Positions 17,128 through 26,708 of a stretch of DNA of 64,000 bases are shown here, piece by piece. The translations under genes were made by a program, and so were the position numbers. Numbering within the stretch: position 1 is the stretch's first letter; each line of letters starts with the position of its first letter. Under the pieces are notes generated by a model that was given only the letters and a program-made list of their open reading frames with translations, had not been told where the DNA came from and did not search any database. The DNA is taken from positions 62,001-126,000 of the forward strand of contig NZ_LOHF01000003.1 of the NCBI RefSeq assembly GCF_002158995.1, read 5' to 3'. This DNA is from Pseudomonas caspiana (GTDB lineage: Bacteria > Pseudomonadota > Gammaproteobacteria > Pseudomonadales > Pseudomonadaceae).

Positions 17128-18936
17128 ATGCCCCCTGAAGGCAGCCTGTTACAGGCCGCAGTCGTGTTTCTGTTCGCCGCGGTTTTGACCGTTCCATTGG
17201 CCAAGCGGCTGCAGCTCGGGGCGGTGATCGGCTATCTGATCGCGGGTGTGATCATCGGCCCGTCAGTATTGGGACTGATCGGTAATCCCGAAAGCGTCAG
17301 CCACATCTCTGAGCTGGGCGTCGTGTTGCTGCTGTTTATCATTGGCCTCGAACTTTCGCCCAAGCGTTTATGGGTAATGCGTAAAGCAGTGTTTGGCGTC
17401 GGCATGGCCCAAGTATTGTTGACAGGTCTGGTAATCGGCGTCGTTGCCCTGCTCGCCTTTGGCCAGCCATTGAACACTGCTGTCGTGCTGGGTCTGGGGC
17501 TCGCTCTGTCATCAACCGCCTTCGGCCTGCAAAGTCTCGCCGAGCGCAAGGAACTGAACAGTCCTCATGGCAGACTGGCATTCGCCATTCTGCTCTTCCA
17601 GGACATCGCCGCCATCCCGCTGATTGCCATGGTGCCGCTGCTCGCGGGTACGGACGACAAACTCAGCGCCAGCGATGGCCTGACTCACGGCCTGGAAGTA
17701 CTGGGCGTGATTGCGATTGTGGTGGTAGGTGGTCGTTACCTGCTGCGTCCGGTGTTCCGTATCGTGGCCAAGACGAAAATCCAGGAAGTGTCCACGGCGA
17801 CCGCTTTGCTGGTGGTTATCGGCACGGCATGGCTGATGGATCTGGTGGGTGTGTCCATGGCACTGGGAGCATTCCTCGCCGGGCTGCTGCTCGCCGACTC
17901 GGAGTACCGCCACGAACTGGAATCGCAGATTGAGCCGTTCAAGGGGCTGTTGCTTGGGCTGTTCTTCATGAGCGTGGGCATGAGCGCCAATCTGAGCCTC
18001 CTGCTTAGCGAACCCTTGATCGTGCTGGGACTGACGCTGCTACTGATCTTCATCAAATTGCCGCTGTTGTTTATTGTCGGGCGTCTTGCTGGAGGATTAG
18101 GCAAACAAAGCGCTTTACGATTAGGCATCGTGCTCGCTGCTGGCGGTGAGTTCGCGTTTGTAGTATTCAAGATCGGCAGTGATCAGGGCCTGTTTGATGC
18201 CCAGTTGTACGACACGCTGATATTGACCATCACGTTGTCGATGGCCCTGACCCCGCTATTGCTGCTGGGCATTGGCCATTGGCTCAAACCCAAGCCGGTC
18301 ACGGTTGAAATACCGGACGAGTATCGGGACATCAATACTGATTCGCCCCGCGTGGTCATCGCAGGCATGGGCCGTATGGGCCAGATCGTTGCCCGGATTT
18401 TACGCGCCCAGAACATCCCTTTTGTCGCCCTGGATACCGCAGTGGAATCCATCGAGTTTTCCCGCAGCTTCGGTAACGTGCCGGTGTTTTACGGCGACCC
18501 GTTGCGACCGGAAATATTACGCGCAGCAAAGGTTGAACACGCTGAGTTCTTCATCATTGCTACTGATGATCCGGACATCAATATCAAGACAGCCGAACTG
18601 GTCAACAAGCTATACCCGAACATCAAGATCATCGCTCGCGCGCGTAACCGGCAACATGTGCATCGTCTGCTGGATGTGGGCGCGCAGGCAGTACGGGAAA
18701 CGTTCTATTCCAGCCTGGAAATGAGCCGACAGACACTTATTGGTCTCGGTCTGACCCAGACTCAGGCCGATGCGCGCATCAGCCGCTTCAAACGCCACGA
18801 TGAACAGGTTCTGGCGGCGCAGCATCTGGTTTATGACGATGCGGCGAAGGTCCTGCAAACCGCCCGTGAGGCCAGGAAAGAACTGGCTCAGTTGTTTGAG
18901 GCGGATCGTCAGGAAGAGGAAGCCGGGAAGGATTGA
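17128..18936 (+). CDS. CPA2 cation:proton antiporter with TrkA-N domain (KefB/KefC type)
   Basis: 602 residues from ATG 17128 with AAGGAG upstream. Residues ~5-390 form a 12-13 segment Na+/H+ exchanger domain (LQLGAVIGYLIAGVIIGPS, FIIGLELSPKRLW, FQDIAAIPLIAMVPLL, GAFLAGLLLADSEYRHELE). Residues ~405-520 are a Rossmann TrkA-N domain (VVIAGMGRMGQIVAR, FYGDPLRPEILRAA, ATDDPDINIKTAELV), and a charged coiled tail ends the protein. KefB/KefC are glutathione-gated potassium efflux systems. No KefF/KefG ancillary gene is next to it, so ligand gating is unproven. Confidence 0.9.
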   Translation: MPPEGSLLQAAVVFLFAAVLTVPLAKRLQLGAVIGYLIAGVIIGPSVLGLIGNPESVSHISELGVVLLLFIIGLELSPKRLWVMRKAVFGVGMAQVLLTGLVIGVVALLAFGQPLNTAVVLGLGLALSSTAFGLQSLAERKELNSPHGRLAFAILLFQDIAAIPLIAMVPLLAGTDDKLSASDGLTHGLEVLGVIAIVVVGGRYLLRPVFRIVAKTKIQEVSTATALLVVIGTAWLMDLVGVSMALGAFLAGLLLADSEYRHELESQIEPFKGLLLGLFFMSVGMSANLSLLLSEPLIVLGLTLLLIFIKLPLLFIVGRLAGGLGKQSALRLGIVLAAGGEFAFVVFKIGSDQGLFDAQLYDTLILTITLSMALTPLLLLGIGHWLKPKPVTVEIPDEYRDINTDSPRVVIAGMGRMGQIVARILRAQNIPFVALDTAVESIEFSRSFGNVPVFYGDPLRPEILRAAKVEHAEFFIIATDDPDINIKTAELVNKLYPNIKIIARARNRQHVHRLLDVGAQAVRETFYSSLEMSRQTLIGLGLTQTQADARISRFKRHDEQVLAAQHLVYDDAAKVLQTAREARKELAQLFEADRQEEEAGKD

Positions 18937-18943
18937 AGGGGTA

Positions 18944-18999
18944 CGGGCAAGCGCGCGCCTACCGTTGGAATGCGATCAAACGGTAGGCGCGCTTGCCCG
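18944..18999. repeat. Extragenic palindrome (REP-like)
   Basis: CGGGCAAGCGCGCGCCTACCGTT and AACGGTAGGCGCGCTTGCCCG form a 21-bp stem with one GC bulge and a 12-base loop, 7 bp after the antiporter stop, between convergent genes. Sequence type and position match Pseudomonas repetitive extragenic palindromes; it may also end transcription. Confidence 0.75.
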
Positions 19000-19025
19000 G
19001 ACGATGCAATGCGCTGCATTCCCCT

Positions 19026-19952
19026 CTACCCATACGGCCCGTCCCAATACCGCCCGTGCATGCCCAGCTTTTTCTTCAGGCGTTTCGGCAGGTGTTTTTC
19101 CTGCTTGCTGAGCTTGTAAGCCACCAGCTTTGCTGCGTTGCGAATAAACGACAGCGGCCAGAGCATAAAACGCTTGGGGCCGAGGTATTTGAGCTCTGAT
19201 TTGACGTAACGCATCCCTTCCCCGCCTACGCCTCCAAAGGTGGCGTAGATCCAGGCTTCACGGGACTGGAACACACCGATATCAAAGTAGCGCCGAAACT
19301 CTTCCCAAATCGTGTAGTTATGGGAATGGCGACACACCGCAGAGCCTTCGTACGCCACTTTCCATCCTGCCAACAGCATCTTTGCGGTGACGTACATGTC
19401 TTCGGAAAGGATCACGTGCCGGGGAAAACCACCGATATCCAGCAGGGCTTCACGACGATAGGCCGCAAACGAATTAGACATGAACGGGGTCTTGATGCCT
19501 AACAGTGGCGCATCGTCCAGAGTCTTGATCTGTGACACCGGCGGATAGTTGAACAAGCGGGCGTGCTGAGCCAACAGGCTCGCGTCTTTATGGGGTAACT
19601 GCCGACCGCACACAGCACCGACTTTCGGGTCGGCAAAGGGCAGCAATATATTGGCAATGGCCTGAGTATCCTCGACGTACGCGTCCTGAGTCATATAGAC
19701 GTAGACGTCATAGTCGGGATTGAACTCGACCATCATTTGCCGCGTGCCGCCGTGGTTGAAGTCTTTGCTGTCGATCCGAATCACGTTGGCACACCGCGAC
19801 CTTGCCAGCTCAAGGGTTCCATCACTGGAACTTGAGTCGACAATCAAGGTGTCAAAAACAGCAGTCTGGGTTGCCAGAGAATCCAGCAACCGCTCCAAAT
19901 CCTTTCGCCCGTTATAAGTCGGGATGACACAAGCCACTCTCAAAGACGGCAT
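19026..19952 (-). CDS. Glycosyltransferase family 2, rhamnosyltransferase-like
   Basis: 308 residues from ATG 19950-19952 with GGAG seven bases upstream. GT-A fold features: ACVIPTYNGRKDLERLL near the start, IVDSSSSDGTLELA, NHGGTRQMMVE, then YMTQDAYVEDTQAI (the nucleotide-sugar metal site, here TQDAY as in dTDP-rhamnosyl transferases), and SEDMYVTAKMLLAGWKVAYE. The C-terminal part is basic (KLSKQEKHLPKRLKKKLG). Probably adds rhamnose or a related sugar to LPS or exopolysaccharide. It is alone, not within a polysaccharide cluster. Confidence 0.85.
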   Translation of the reverse strand: MPSLRVACVIPTYNGRKDLERLLDSLATQTAVFDTLIVDSSSSDGTLELARSRCANVIRIDSKDFNHGGTRQMMVEFNPDYDVYVYMTQDAYVEDTQAIANILLPFADPKVGAVCGRQLPHKDASLLAQHARLFNYPPVSQIKTLDDAPLLGIKTPFMSNSFAAYRREALLDIGGFPRHVILSEDMYVTAKMLLAGWKVAYEGSAVCRHSHNYTIWEEFRRYFDIGVFQSREAWIYATFGGVGGEGMRYVKSELKYLGPKRFMLWPLSFIRNAAKLVAYKLSKQEKHLPKRLKKKLGMHGRYWDGPYG

Positions 19953-20050
19953 AACAAAACTCCAGGGCGAAGACCGAATGCCCAACTTGTCAGCGTTTTT
20001 GAGGGTAGCTCATGCCTCGTGGATAGACCAATCGGATGGATAGAACCCCA

Positions 20051-21253
20051 TCAACCGAGCACTTCACTCAAAGGGATGAAGTTGACCCAGCCTCCCTCGG
20101 CGACTGTGCTGCCTTCACGAACCTCTATCAGGCCGTCAGCCCAGGCAGCGCTGCGTAGAACCCCGGAACTCTGGTTCTTGTAAAACACTGCACGCCCCTG
20201 TTCCAGCCTTCCGCGCAGGTACTCACGGCGGTTACCGGGTTTAGTCCAGGCGAAGCCCGCAGGTACGGGAAACTGCAGAGGTTCGACATCGGCTACCCCT
20301 TGGCGTCGCAGCAAATAAGGACGGGCTAACAGAGCGAAGGTCACCAGGGTCGACGCAGGGTTGCCAGGCAAACCGATCACCGGAACACCGCGAAAATGCC
20401 CGAAGGTCAGCGGTTTACCAGGTTTGATAGCCAGTTTCCACAGCGACAACTCGCCCTCTTCACGCAATGCATGGCCCAGAAAGTCGGCCTCGCCCACAGA
20501 AACGCCACCGGTGGACAGGATCAGATCCACGTCACTGAGTGCCCCCAAGGCCGCACGAGTCTTCTCCAGATCATCGGGCAGAATCCCGGCATCCACCACG
20601 TCGCACTCCAGCCTTTTCAGCCAGCTGCACAACAAGACGCGGTTGCTGTTGTAAATCTGCCCCGGTCCCAGCGGCAACCCTGGCTCGATCAGCTCATCGC
20701 CGGTCGAAAGCACAGCAACCCGCAAGCGCCTGACCACTTGCAGCCTGTCCAGCCCCAATGAAGCGGCCAGCCCCAACTCGATAGGCCCTAGGCGCGTACC
20801 GGCGGCAAGGACTTTGTCACCCGTCCGGGTTTCCTGACCTTGTGGGCGAATGTTCTGGCCGATCTGTAGAGGCTCGGTAAACCCGACACGCTGATCCGGG
20901 AAGACCTCAGCGTTTTCCTGCATCTCGACACAGTCAGCGCCGTCCGGAACCGGCGCACCGGTGAAAATTCGTGCGCAGGTACCAGGCGTCAATGGCTGCG
21001 GTGCCTGTCCGGCAAAAATACGCTGGCTGACCACTAAAGGCTCGCCGCTCCAGTCCGCCAGACGCAGGGCATAGCCATCCATGGCACTGTTCGGCCAGGG
21101 AGGCAGGTCCAGCGTTGCAATCATGTCCTGCACCAGCACTCGGCCTTGTGCCTGCGCCACTGGCACTGTTTCGGACTCACTCACGGGCGCCGCTTCAGCC
21201 ATTTCCAGCAAACGTGCCAAGGCCTGCTCTACCGGCATCAAGGGCTTGTTCAT
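20051..21253 (-). CDS. moeA: Molybdopterin molybdotransferase MoeA
   Basis: Inserts molybdate into adenylylated molybdopterin. About 400 residues from ATG 21251-21253; an in-frame GTG at 21268 would add five codons and overlap moaB, and neither has a strong ribosome site. Visible motifs: LPPWPNSAMDGYALR, ARIFTGAPVPDGADCV, VAVLSTGDEL, DLILSTGGVSVGEADF, KPLTFGHFRGVPVIGLPGNPAS (split for length, KPGKPLTFG and GLPGNPAST). Domains IV and I-III are complete. Immediately downstream of moaB, with mobA divergent; together they supply cofactor to the nitrate reductase at 52502. Confidence 0.95.
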   Translation of the reverse strand: MNKPLMPVEQALARLLEMAEAAPVSESETVPVAQAQGRVLVQDMIATLDLPPWPNSAMDGYALRLADWSGEPLVVSQRIFAGQAPQPLTPGTCARIFTGAPVPDGADCVEMQENAEVFPDQRVGFTEPLQIGQNIRPQGQETRTGDKVLAAGTRLGPIELGLAASLGLDRLQVVRRLRVAVLSTGDELIEPGLPLGPGQIYNSNRVLLCSWLKRLECDVVDAGILPDDLEKTRAALGALSDVDLILSTGGVSVGEADFLGHALREEGELSLWKLAIKPGKPLTFGHFRGVPVIGLPGNPASTLVTFALLARPYLLRRQGVADVEPLQFPVPAGFAWTKPGNRREYLRGRLEQGRAVFYKNQSSGVLRSAAWADGLIEVREGSTVAEGGWVNFIPLSEVLG

Positions 21254-21260
21254 CGGTGTT

Positions 21261-21800
21261 TTATCCACGGGTTGCGCAAGGCTCGGCTTGCTTCAAGTGC
21301 GGCACGAAGTTGCAGGGGCGAAACCGGTTGTCCAATTGCTGGGCGAGAATCCCGTCCCACCCCGTGCGTACTGCGTTGGTCGAGCCCGGAAGGCAGCAAA
21401 CCAGTGTGCCGTTGGCCAGCCCGGCCAAAGCGCGGGACTGAATGGTCGAAGTGCCGATGTCGGGCACCGATATCTGACGGAACAGCTCGCCGAAACCATC
21501 CACTTGCTTATCCAGCAGGCAGGCGACCGCTTCCGGCGTGCTATCACGCCCGGTGAAGCCAGTGCCGCCGGTAATCAGCACCACCTGGACTTCATCGTCC
21601 GCGATCCAGCCCGCGACCTTCGCACGGATCTTGTACAGATCATCCTTTAGGAGAACCCGCTCGATCAGGCTATGCCCGGCCTCAGTGAGACGATCGACAA
21701 ACATCTGGCCAGAAGTATCAGTTTCGCGGGTGCGTGTGTCACTGACCGTCAAAACAGCAATATTCAGCGGTACAAAGGGGGTATCGGCCTTGGCTTTCAT
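21261..21800 (-). CDS. moaB: Molybdenum cofactor biosynthesis protein MoaB
   Basis: MoaB/MogA-type molybdopterin adenylyltransferase, 179 residues. [16 protein letters not shown] near the N-terminus and [20 protein letters not shown] (about residues 73-92) are the pterin-binding signatures, and [16 protein letters not shown] the C-terminal one. It adenylates molybdopterin before MoeA inserts the metal. First gene of the moaB-moeA unit, divergent from mobA with 77 bp between start codons. Confidence 0.94.
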   Translation of the reverse strand: MKAKADTPFVPLNIAVLTVSDTRTRETDTSGQMFVDRLTEAGHSLIERVLLKDDLYKIRAKVAGWIADDEVQVVLITGGTGFTGRDSTPEAVACLLDKQVDGFGELFRQISVPDIGTSTIQSRALAGLANGTLVCCLPGSTNAVRTGWDGILAQQLDNRFRPCNFVPHLKQAEPCATRG

Positions 21801-21877
21801 GGCTCTATCCAGTTGAAGAGAAAACAGGCCGGTGTTATATCACAGCACCCCATTTCACTGCTTCGGTCAACTCACTC

Positions 21878-22471
21878 ATGCCTGATGTCATCCCCCTTCC
21901 CGCCTGTTCGATCCTGCTGTTGGCCGGAGGCCAGGGTCAGCGTATGGGCGGCCGGGACAAGGGACTGATCCTGTGGAAAGGCGAGCCGCTGATCCAGCAC
22001 CTGCATCGCCTGACCCGCCCCTTGACCGATGACTTGCTGATTTCCTGCAATCGCAACCTGGAACAATACGCAGCTTACGCCGACCAACTGGTGCAGGACG
22101 GCAATGATGAGTTTCACGGGCCGTTCGCCGGCATCCGCGCGGCCCTGCCTCTCGTGCATCACACACATCTACTGGTGCTGCCTTGCGACGTGCCATTGAT
22201 CGATCTCTCACTGCTGCGAGAACTTCGGGAAACGGCATTCAAACATCCCCGGCAACCGGTCATGGTGCGCAGTGGCGAGCACTGGCAACCCTTGCTTTGC
22301 GTAATCCCGACCTGCCATGCAGAAGCTTTTGAAGAGGCCTGGCAACGGGGTGAACGCAGCCCGCGCAGGGTCATGGAGCAGCTAGATGCTGTAGCCGTGC
22401 AATGTGTCGCGGACGATCCGCGGCTCGCCAACCTCAATACTCCGGACTTGCTCGCCCTGACGACCGGGTGA
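21878..22471 (+). CDS. mobA: Molybdenum cofactor guanylyltransferase MobA
   Basis: Attaches GMP to Mo-molybdopterin, giving the MGD form used by DMSO-reductase-family enzymes such as the assimilatory nitrate reductase in this window. 197 residues. The nucleotide-binding [18 protein letters not shown] sits at about residues 14-31, followed by [18 protein letters not shown] and [11 protein letters not shown]. Divergent from moaB-moeA, sharing a short intergenic promoter region. Confidence 0.95.
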   Translation: MPDVIPLPACSILLLAGGQGQRMGGRDKGLILWKGEPLIQHLHRLTRPLTDDLLISCNRNLEQYAAYADQLVQDGNDEFHGPFAGIRAALPLVHHTHLLVLPCDVPLIDLSLLRELRETAFKHPRQPVMVRSGEHWQPLLCVIPTCHAEAFEEAWQRGERSPRRVMEQLDAVAVQCVADDPRLANLNTPDLLALTTG

Positions 22472-22567
22472 TTCAGGCGTTGCACAGCAACTACTATTGA
22501 TTGAACTTGCTGAGCGCAGATACGTCTTACACGTCAGTTAACCAAGAATCGATCAGGAGACACCGTA

Positions 22568-22792
22568 ATGAACCAACGGACCCTTCCCGCTGCCTTTTTG
22601 CTCGCACTGGGCCTTGCATCCCTCGCTGGCTGTGCATCGCCGACTGTGATCACTTTGACCGATGGCCGGGAAATACAGGCCGTCGATACGCCCAAGTATG
22701 ATGACGATTCAGGTTTCTACGAGTTCGAACAACTCGATGGCAAGCAAACCCGTGTCAACAAGGATCAAGTGCGTACAGTCAAGGATCTGTAA
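22568..22792 (+). CDS. YgdI/YgdR family lipoprotein
   Basis: 74 residues. Signal peptide with lipobox LAGC (Cys22), followed by the DUF903 body: SPTVITLTDGREIQAVDTPKYD and FEQLDGKQTRVNKDQVRTVKDL. A small SH3-like outer-membrane or periplasm-facing lipoprotein; role unknown. Position +2 after Cys is Ala, favouring outer-membrane sorting. Has its own terminator. Confidence 0.9.
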   Translation: MNQRTLPAAFLLALGLASLAGCASPTVITLTDGREIQAVDTPKYDDDSGFYEFEQLDGKQTRVNKDQVRTVKDL

Positions 22793-22816
22793 TTCAGAGC
22801 CCGACGCAGTAGACGT

Positions 22817-22845
22817 AAAAAAACCCGCCAAGTGCGGGTTTTTTT
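22817..22845 (+). terminator. Intrinsic terminator of the lipoprotein gene
   Basis: AAAAAACCCGC, loop CAAGT, GCGGGTTTTTTT; 25 bp after the stop. The A-tract on the other side lets it also stop the convergent pseudouridine synthase transcript. Confidence 0.93.
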
Positions 22846-22879
22846 ATGGGCGACAGGAAATGCCGAGCGGCTGCTCTAG

Positions 22880-23770
22880 CTACCATTCCAGATGAATTTC
22901 GCTTTGGAATTCCCGTTGTTGCCCGGTGACCGGATCGATAAACCGCAAGCTTTGCGCAAGCAGCTTCAAGGGCTTGGTGTAGTCGTCCACGGCGTCTTTG
23001 ATTACCAGCGGGTAAAACGGATCGTTGCAAATACCCGCCCCAATAGCGGCCATGTGCACACGCAACTGGTGTTTCTTGCCCGTCACCGGATACAGCGCAT
23101 AACGCCATAGATCACCGTTACGCTCACAAACCTCCATGGCGGTTTCGGTATTACTGACGCCAGCGCCTTCCTGCATGCGGAAAAAAGGCTCGCCGTCGAT
23201 CAAACGGCTTTTATGCACCCTTGGAAACTCAATGCCTGGCAGCGCGGGTGCGATCGCTTCATAACGCTTGTCAATCTGGCGGGTCGGGAACAGTGACTGA
23301 TACGCCGAGCGCGTCTGTTTGTTGGCAGAAAACAACACCAGCCCTGCGGTATGCCGATCGATACGGTGCAATGGCACCAGATCAGGATTATCCAGGCGAC
23401 GGATCAAACGACGCAGCAAGGTTTGTTCGACGTATTCACCCGCGGGCGTCACCGGCAGAAAGTGCGGTTTGTCGGCAACGACCAGATGGTCGTCGGCATA
23501 GAGAATTGACTCTTGCACCGGGATCGGCGTTTCGTTGGGCACTTCGCGAAAATAGTGAATCCGCAGCCCTTCCCGGTAGGCCAGATCCACACCAACAGGT
23601 TTGCCATTGGCATCCAGCACCCGACCGCGGGCAATCCGGTCAAGCCACTGCTCGCGACTGATGGCGCTGAAATGCGCGCACAGACAATCGAGCACAGTAA
23701 CCCACTTTCCTGGCGGCAAATAGAGAGTACTGGCCTGGCTGTTGGCAGCAGAAAATGCAGAATCGGACAT
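22880..23770 (-). CDS. RluA-family pseudouridine synthase
   Basis: 296 residues from ATG 23768-23770; the frame continues upstream without a ribosome site. N-terminal region with LPPGKWVTVLDCLCAHF and a short S4-like segment, then the catalytic domain: VADKPHFLPVTPAGEYVEQTLL, LVPLHRIDRHTAGLVLFS with the catalytic Asp in HRIDRHTAG, DKRYEAI, and TGKKHQLRVHMAAIGAGICND. Modifies rRNA or tRNA uridines; RNA target not assignable by eye. Monocistronic. Confidence 0.92.
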   Translation of the reverse strand: MSDSAFSAANSQASTLYLPPGKWVTVLDCLCAHFSAISREQWLDRIARGRVLDANGKPVGVDLAYREGLRIHYFREVPNETPIPVQESILYADDHLVVADKPHFLPVTPAGEYVEQTLLRRLIRRLDNPDLVPLHRIDRHTAGLVLFSANKQTRSAYQSLFPTRQIDKRYEAIAPALPGIEFPRVHKSRLIDGEPFFRMQEGAGVSNTETAMEVCERNGDLWRYALYPVTGKKHQLRVHMAAIGAGICNDPFYPLVIKDAVDDYTKPLKLLAQSLRFIDPVTGQQREFQSEIHLEW

Positions 23771-23853
23771 ACATGGGCTCGTGGGTGACTCTTGGGTGAA
23801 ATAGCGCCGCATTATCACCCAAGAGCTTTGTCACGGCGAATCGCTTGAAGGTG

Positions 23854-24375
23854 TCAGATCACGCCGCAGGCAGCCCGGTCACCACCACCGCCCAAAGGCT
23901 TGGGCATGTCGGAATGATTATCGGCACCCGCGTGAACCATCAACGCATGGCCTTTGACATCCTTAAGCTTTTTCAGACGTGGCGCCAGAACCGGGTAATT
24001 AGCCATGCCGTCATCGGTGACATAAATGGCTGGAAGGTCACCCAGATGACCGTTGGCATAAGGGCCCAGGTGCTTACCGGTCTTTTTCGGATCCCAGTGG
24101 CCACCAGCGGCTTGAGCGGCGACTTTCACACCGTCTTTCTCGGCTGTTTCACAGCTCGGATTTTCGTGGATGTGGAAGCCATGAACACCGGCAGGCAGCG
24201 AGGTCAGACTAGGTGTGAATAACAGACCGTATTCAGTTTCGGTGATGATGACTTCGCCAATCGGCTTCGCTGCCTCCGTCGCACTCACCAGATTCATCGG
24301 TACCGACACCGATTCGGCGAATGCCGTGTTCAGAGAAAAAGCGCCAATCAGGCCAAGCCAGAGATAAGGTTTCAT
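23854..24375 (-). CDS. sodC: Periplasmic Cu,Zn superoxide dismutase
   Basis: Dismutes superoxide in the periplasm. 173 residues from ATG 24373-24375 (an adjacent ATG at 24378 is also possible). Signal peptide ends near NTAFA. Copper ligands in [13 protein letters not shown] and the bridging region, zinc loop [21 protein letters not shown] (motifs GGHWDP and [13 protein letters not shown]), C-terminal [19 protein letters not shown] and the disulphide partner in RAACGVI. All ligands appear intact. Monocistronic. Confidence 0.96.
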   Translation of the reverse strand: MKPYLWLGLIGAFSLNTAFAESVSVPMNLVSATEAAKPIGEVIITETEYGLLFTPSLTSLPAGVHGFHIHENPSCETAEKDGVKVAAQAAGGHWDPKKTGKHLGPYANGHLGDLPAIYVTDDGMANYPVLAPRLKKLKDVKGHALMVHAGADNHSDMPKPLGGGGDRAACGVI

Positions 24376-24631
24376 CATTCGTCCATTTGCTGAGAAAAAG
24401 TGCAAGGCAGCCAAAAAGCCTGCCGGGATGAAGGTAGTACCTAGTCTTGTACCAGCTGAACGGCGAATTAGTTCCGCGGAATATGTGTGTGAGTGTTTTC
24501 TTGCCTGCCCTTATCTCGGGCAGGCCTTGCTCAAAGGCGTGTTATCCAAATGTTGCCAATGACGTGGGCAACCCTAGAATCTCCACAGGTGAGTTGCGTT
24601 CAACTATCCGGCTTACCCGCGATCTCAAAAC

Positions 24632-24868
24632 CTACAACAGAAAACTGACCACCCGCTCCACGCTGAACGGCCAGTCCAGCTCAGCACCGGTATCCACGCG
24701 ACGCAGCACCGGAATACGCAACGCGTAGCTTTCGAACAGGCGCTCGCTGTCGCCGATATCCACCAGTTCCACCAATAAGCCATGCTCTACCAACGGCATT
24801 AATTCGGCTTCGGCGACCTCACACAGATGACACCCCAAGGTGCCAAACAACTGACATTCAGGAGGCAT
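24632..24868 (-). CDS. Glutaredoxin-like thioredoxin-fold protein
   Basis: 78 residues. CQLFGTLGCHLCEVAEAEL holds a CxxC redox pair (Cys13 and Cys16), followed by LVELVDIGDSERLFESYALRIPVLRRVDTG with the cis-Pro (IPVL) of the thioredoxin fold and a C-terminal hydrophobic helix. DUF836 / glutaredoxin-2-type proteins look like this. Substrate unknown. A GCCTGCCC/GGGCAGGC hairpin at 24503-24525 lies downstream but lacks a U-tract; the rest of the gap to sodC is empty. Confidence 0.85.
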   Translation of the reverse strand: MPPECQLFGTLGCHLCEVAEAELMPLVEHGLLVELVDIGDSERLFESYALRIPVLRRVDTGAELDWPFSVERVVSFLL

Positions 24869-24956
24869 ATGGATGACCCTCCATGCAGAAAACGAGCGGT
24901 CATTTTAGGCCTGCGCATGACACTCGTCGAGGATGAGTCAGGCACATGAAATCAGA

Positions 24957-25613
24957 TTAAAGCGGCTCCTGCGGAACCCGCCACTCCGGCGCTCTAAAGA
25001 CTTGCCCGGCACCGGAAATCCGCATCGAGATACGATCCAGAATCGACTCCGCAGTGTACTTGGGAGTCGTTGCGTTGAAGGCGATAAACAACAGGCCTAC
25101 CACCAGCGCTGCCGAAGGGATCCGGCCCGGCTGGATATTTTCCAGCCCCAGAAGAAAAAGGCAGGCGGCCAGCGAGCCCAGCAAAGCACCGGCAATTGCT
25201 TCAGGCAAAGGATGAATGAACGGCGCAACGCAGTAGATGCTGAACAGCCAGCCCACTGCCAGACCCAACGCCGCTGCGGGCCACCTCAATGCAGGATGCA
25301 ACTGCCGGGCGATTAGACTCAGCCCCACCGTCAGCACCAGACACGTATTCATCGCATGACCGCTCAGGACATAAATGCCCAGGCTCTCCAACGCAACGCC
25401 CCAACCCTTGAAGAGGATCTTGCTGACCGCAACGATGGTGTAAACCGCGAAAACAGTGGCGACCCACAGCAACGCAGAACGACGGGAACGGGTCATCCAG
25501 AGCCAGCCAATAATGACAATTGCGGCAGGCAGCATGACCGTGATGCCGCCATACTGGGTGAGTGAAGCGAGCTGTATATCCAACAATGACTCCAACACGT
25601 AGCGCGCCGCCAA
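24957..25613 (-). CDS. PAP2-like membrane phosphatase
   Basis: 218 residues with about six membrane segments. PAP2 motifs are partly recognisable: SKILFKGWG in place of KxxxxxxRP, LSGHAMNT for PSGH, and IHPLPEAIAGALLGSLA for SRxxxxxHxxxD. The first and third motifs deviate, so lipid phosphatase activity is uncertain. The TTG at 25611-25613 lies 3 bp after the acyltransferase stop, implying one transcript; an internal start is possible. Confidence 0.72.
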   Translation of the reverse strand: MAARYVLESLLDIQLASLTQYGGITVMLPAAIVIIGWLWMTRSRRSALLWVATVFAVYTIVAVSKILFKGWGVALESLGIYVLSGHAMNTCLVLTVGLSLIARQLHPALRWPAAALGLAVGWLFSIYCVAPFIHPLPEAIAGALLGSLAACLFLLGLENIQPGRIPSAALVVGLLFIAFNATTPKYTAESILDRISMRISGAGQVFRAPEWRVPQEPL

Positions 25614-25616
25614 ATC

Positions 25617-26708
25617 TTATTGCGCACGCTCCAGGCCAGGTGAGCGCGCTCGAAAGTGTTTACGGGCAAAAATATTGGCCCGATCCAGTACCGGTTTTTC
25701 GAAACAACGATAGCCGACCCAGCCGTAACATAGCACCGCAGCCATCATCAGCACGGCGAAGAAAATATTATCCAGCAGCGTCGCGGGCCAACCGCCCAGT
25801 AACTGCCAGATACGCCCGATAACGCCCAGTACCAGCAGATGAGACAAGTAGACGGTGTAGGACATGTCGCCAATCAGGACCAGACCTCCGGGCATCGATA
25901 CGTGCTTACGACGCTCCAGCAATGCCAGCGCGAACACCAGCAAGCCAAAAACCAGGCCGACCACCAGCATCCGCGCCAAACCATGACTTTCAAATAATCC
26001 ATACAGACCAATCACCGGAACGCCTAATACCAACGCTCCAACCAGCAGCCCCCAGACAGCGGAATCGGCAACGCGAACGTTATGTCGGCTGTAAAACAAA
26101 AGGGCCAATAAAGCCCCGGCGATGAATTCCAAGGCATAAGGATGCAAAACCACCGCTAACACTGGAGGGTACGTCTGCCAATCCTGGAGCGTGTTGAACA
26201 CCAGCAAAACCAATGCCCAAGCCACCAGTAGCCACGGCAAATAACGCTCTTTGAAAAACAGCAGGACGCTGAATACAAGGTAGAACCACAACTCGAACAC
26301 CAGCGACCACGCCACCATGACCAGCAGCACCTTGTCACTGGGCAGCAAAAAAAACGACAGCCAAAGGTTTGATGTGCCATGACCACTGTTGACCATGCCC
26401 GGCTGAACCAGATAAATCGCCAGCGTGATGAAAAAATACAGCCAATACGTCGGATAGATCCGCGACACGCGATTGAACAAAAAACGCCGGTTCTCAACGC
26501 TGTTCTGGAAGCGTCCGCGGCTGACTATCACCATCACGAAGCCACTGATGACGAAAAACAGATCCACCCCTAACTGAAAGAAATCCAGCCAGCCAGGTAG
26601 CAGCCTGTCGCCCCCTGAGTACTTCAGTTCAACAGACGTCATATGGAAAAGCACCACGCCCAGCACCGCCAGGCCCCTCAACCCCTGAAGGGAATACAGC
26701 CGCTCCAT
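25617..26708 (-). CDS. Acyltransferase family 3 (OafA/YrhL) membrane protein
   Basis: 363 residues from ATG 26706-26708, which follows GGAGAG; the frame extends to 26759 without a ribosome site. Ten to eleven membrane segments. Starts RLYSLQGLRGLAVLGVVLFHM, with the family's essential His in the first helix, followed by GVDLFFVISGFVMVIVS and RVSRIYPTYWLYF. Such proteins O-acylate LPS, peptidoglycan or exopolysaccharide sugars. Operon with the PAP2-like gene. Confidence 0.9.
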   Translation of the reverse strand: MERLYSLQGLRGLAVLGVVLFHMTSVELKYSGGDRLLPGWLDFFQLGVDLFFVISGFVMVIVSRGRFQNSVENRRFLFNRVSRIYPTYWLYFFITLAIYLVQPGMVNSGHGTSNLWLSFFLLPSDKVLLVMVAWSLVFELWFYLVFSVLLFFKERYLPWLLVAWALVLLVFNTLQDWQTYPPVLAVVLHPYALEFIAGALLALLFYSRHNVRVADSAVWGLLVGALVLGVPVIGLYGLFESHGLARMLVVGLVFGLLVFALALLERRKHVSMPGGLVLIGDMSYTVYLSHLLVLGVIGRIWQLLGGWPATLLDNIFFAVLMMAAVLCYGWVGYRCFEKPVLDRANIFARKHFRARSPGLERAQ

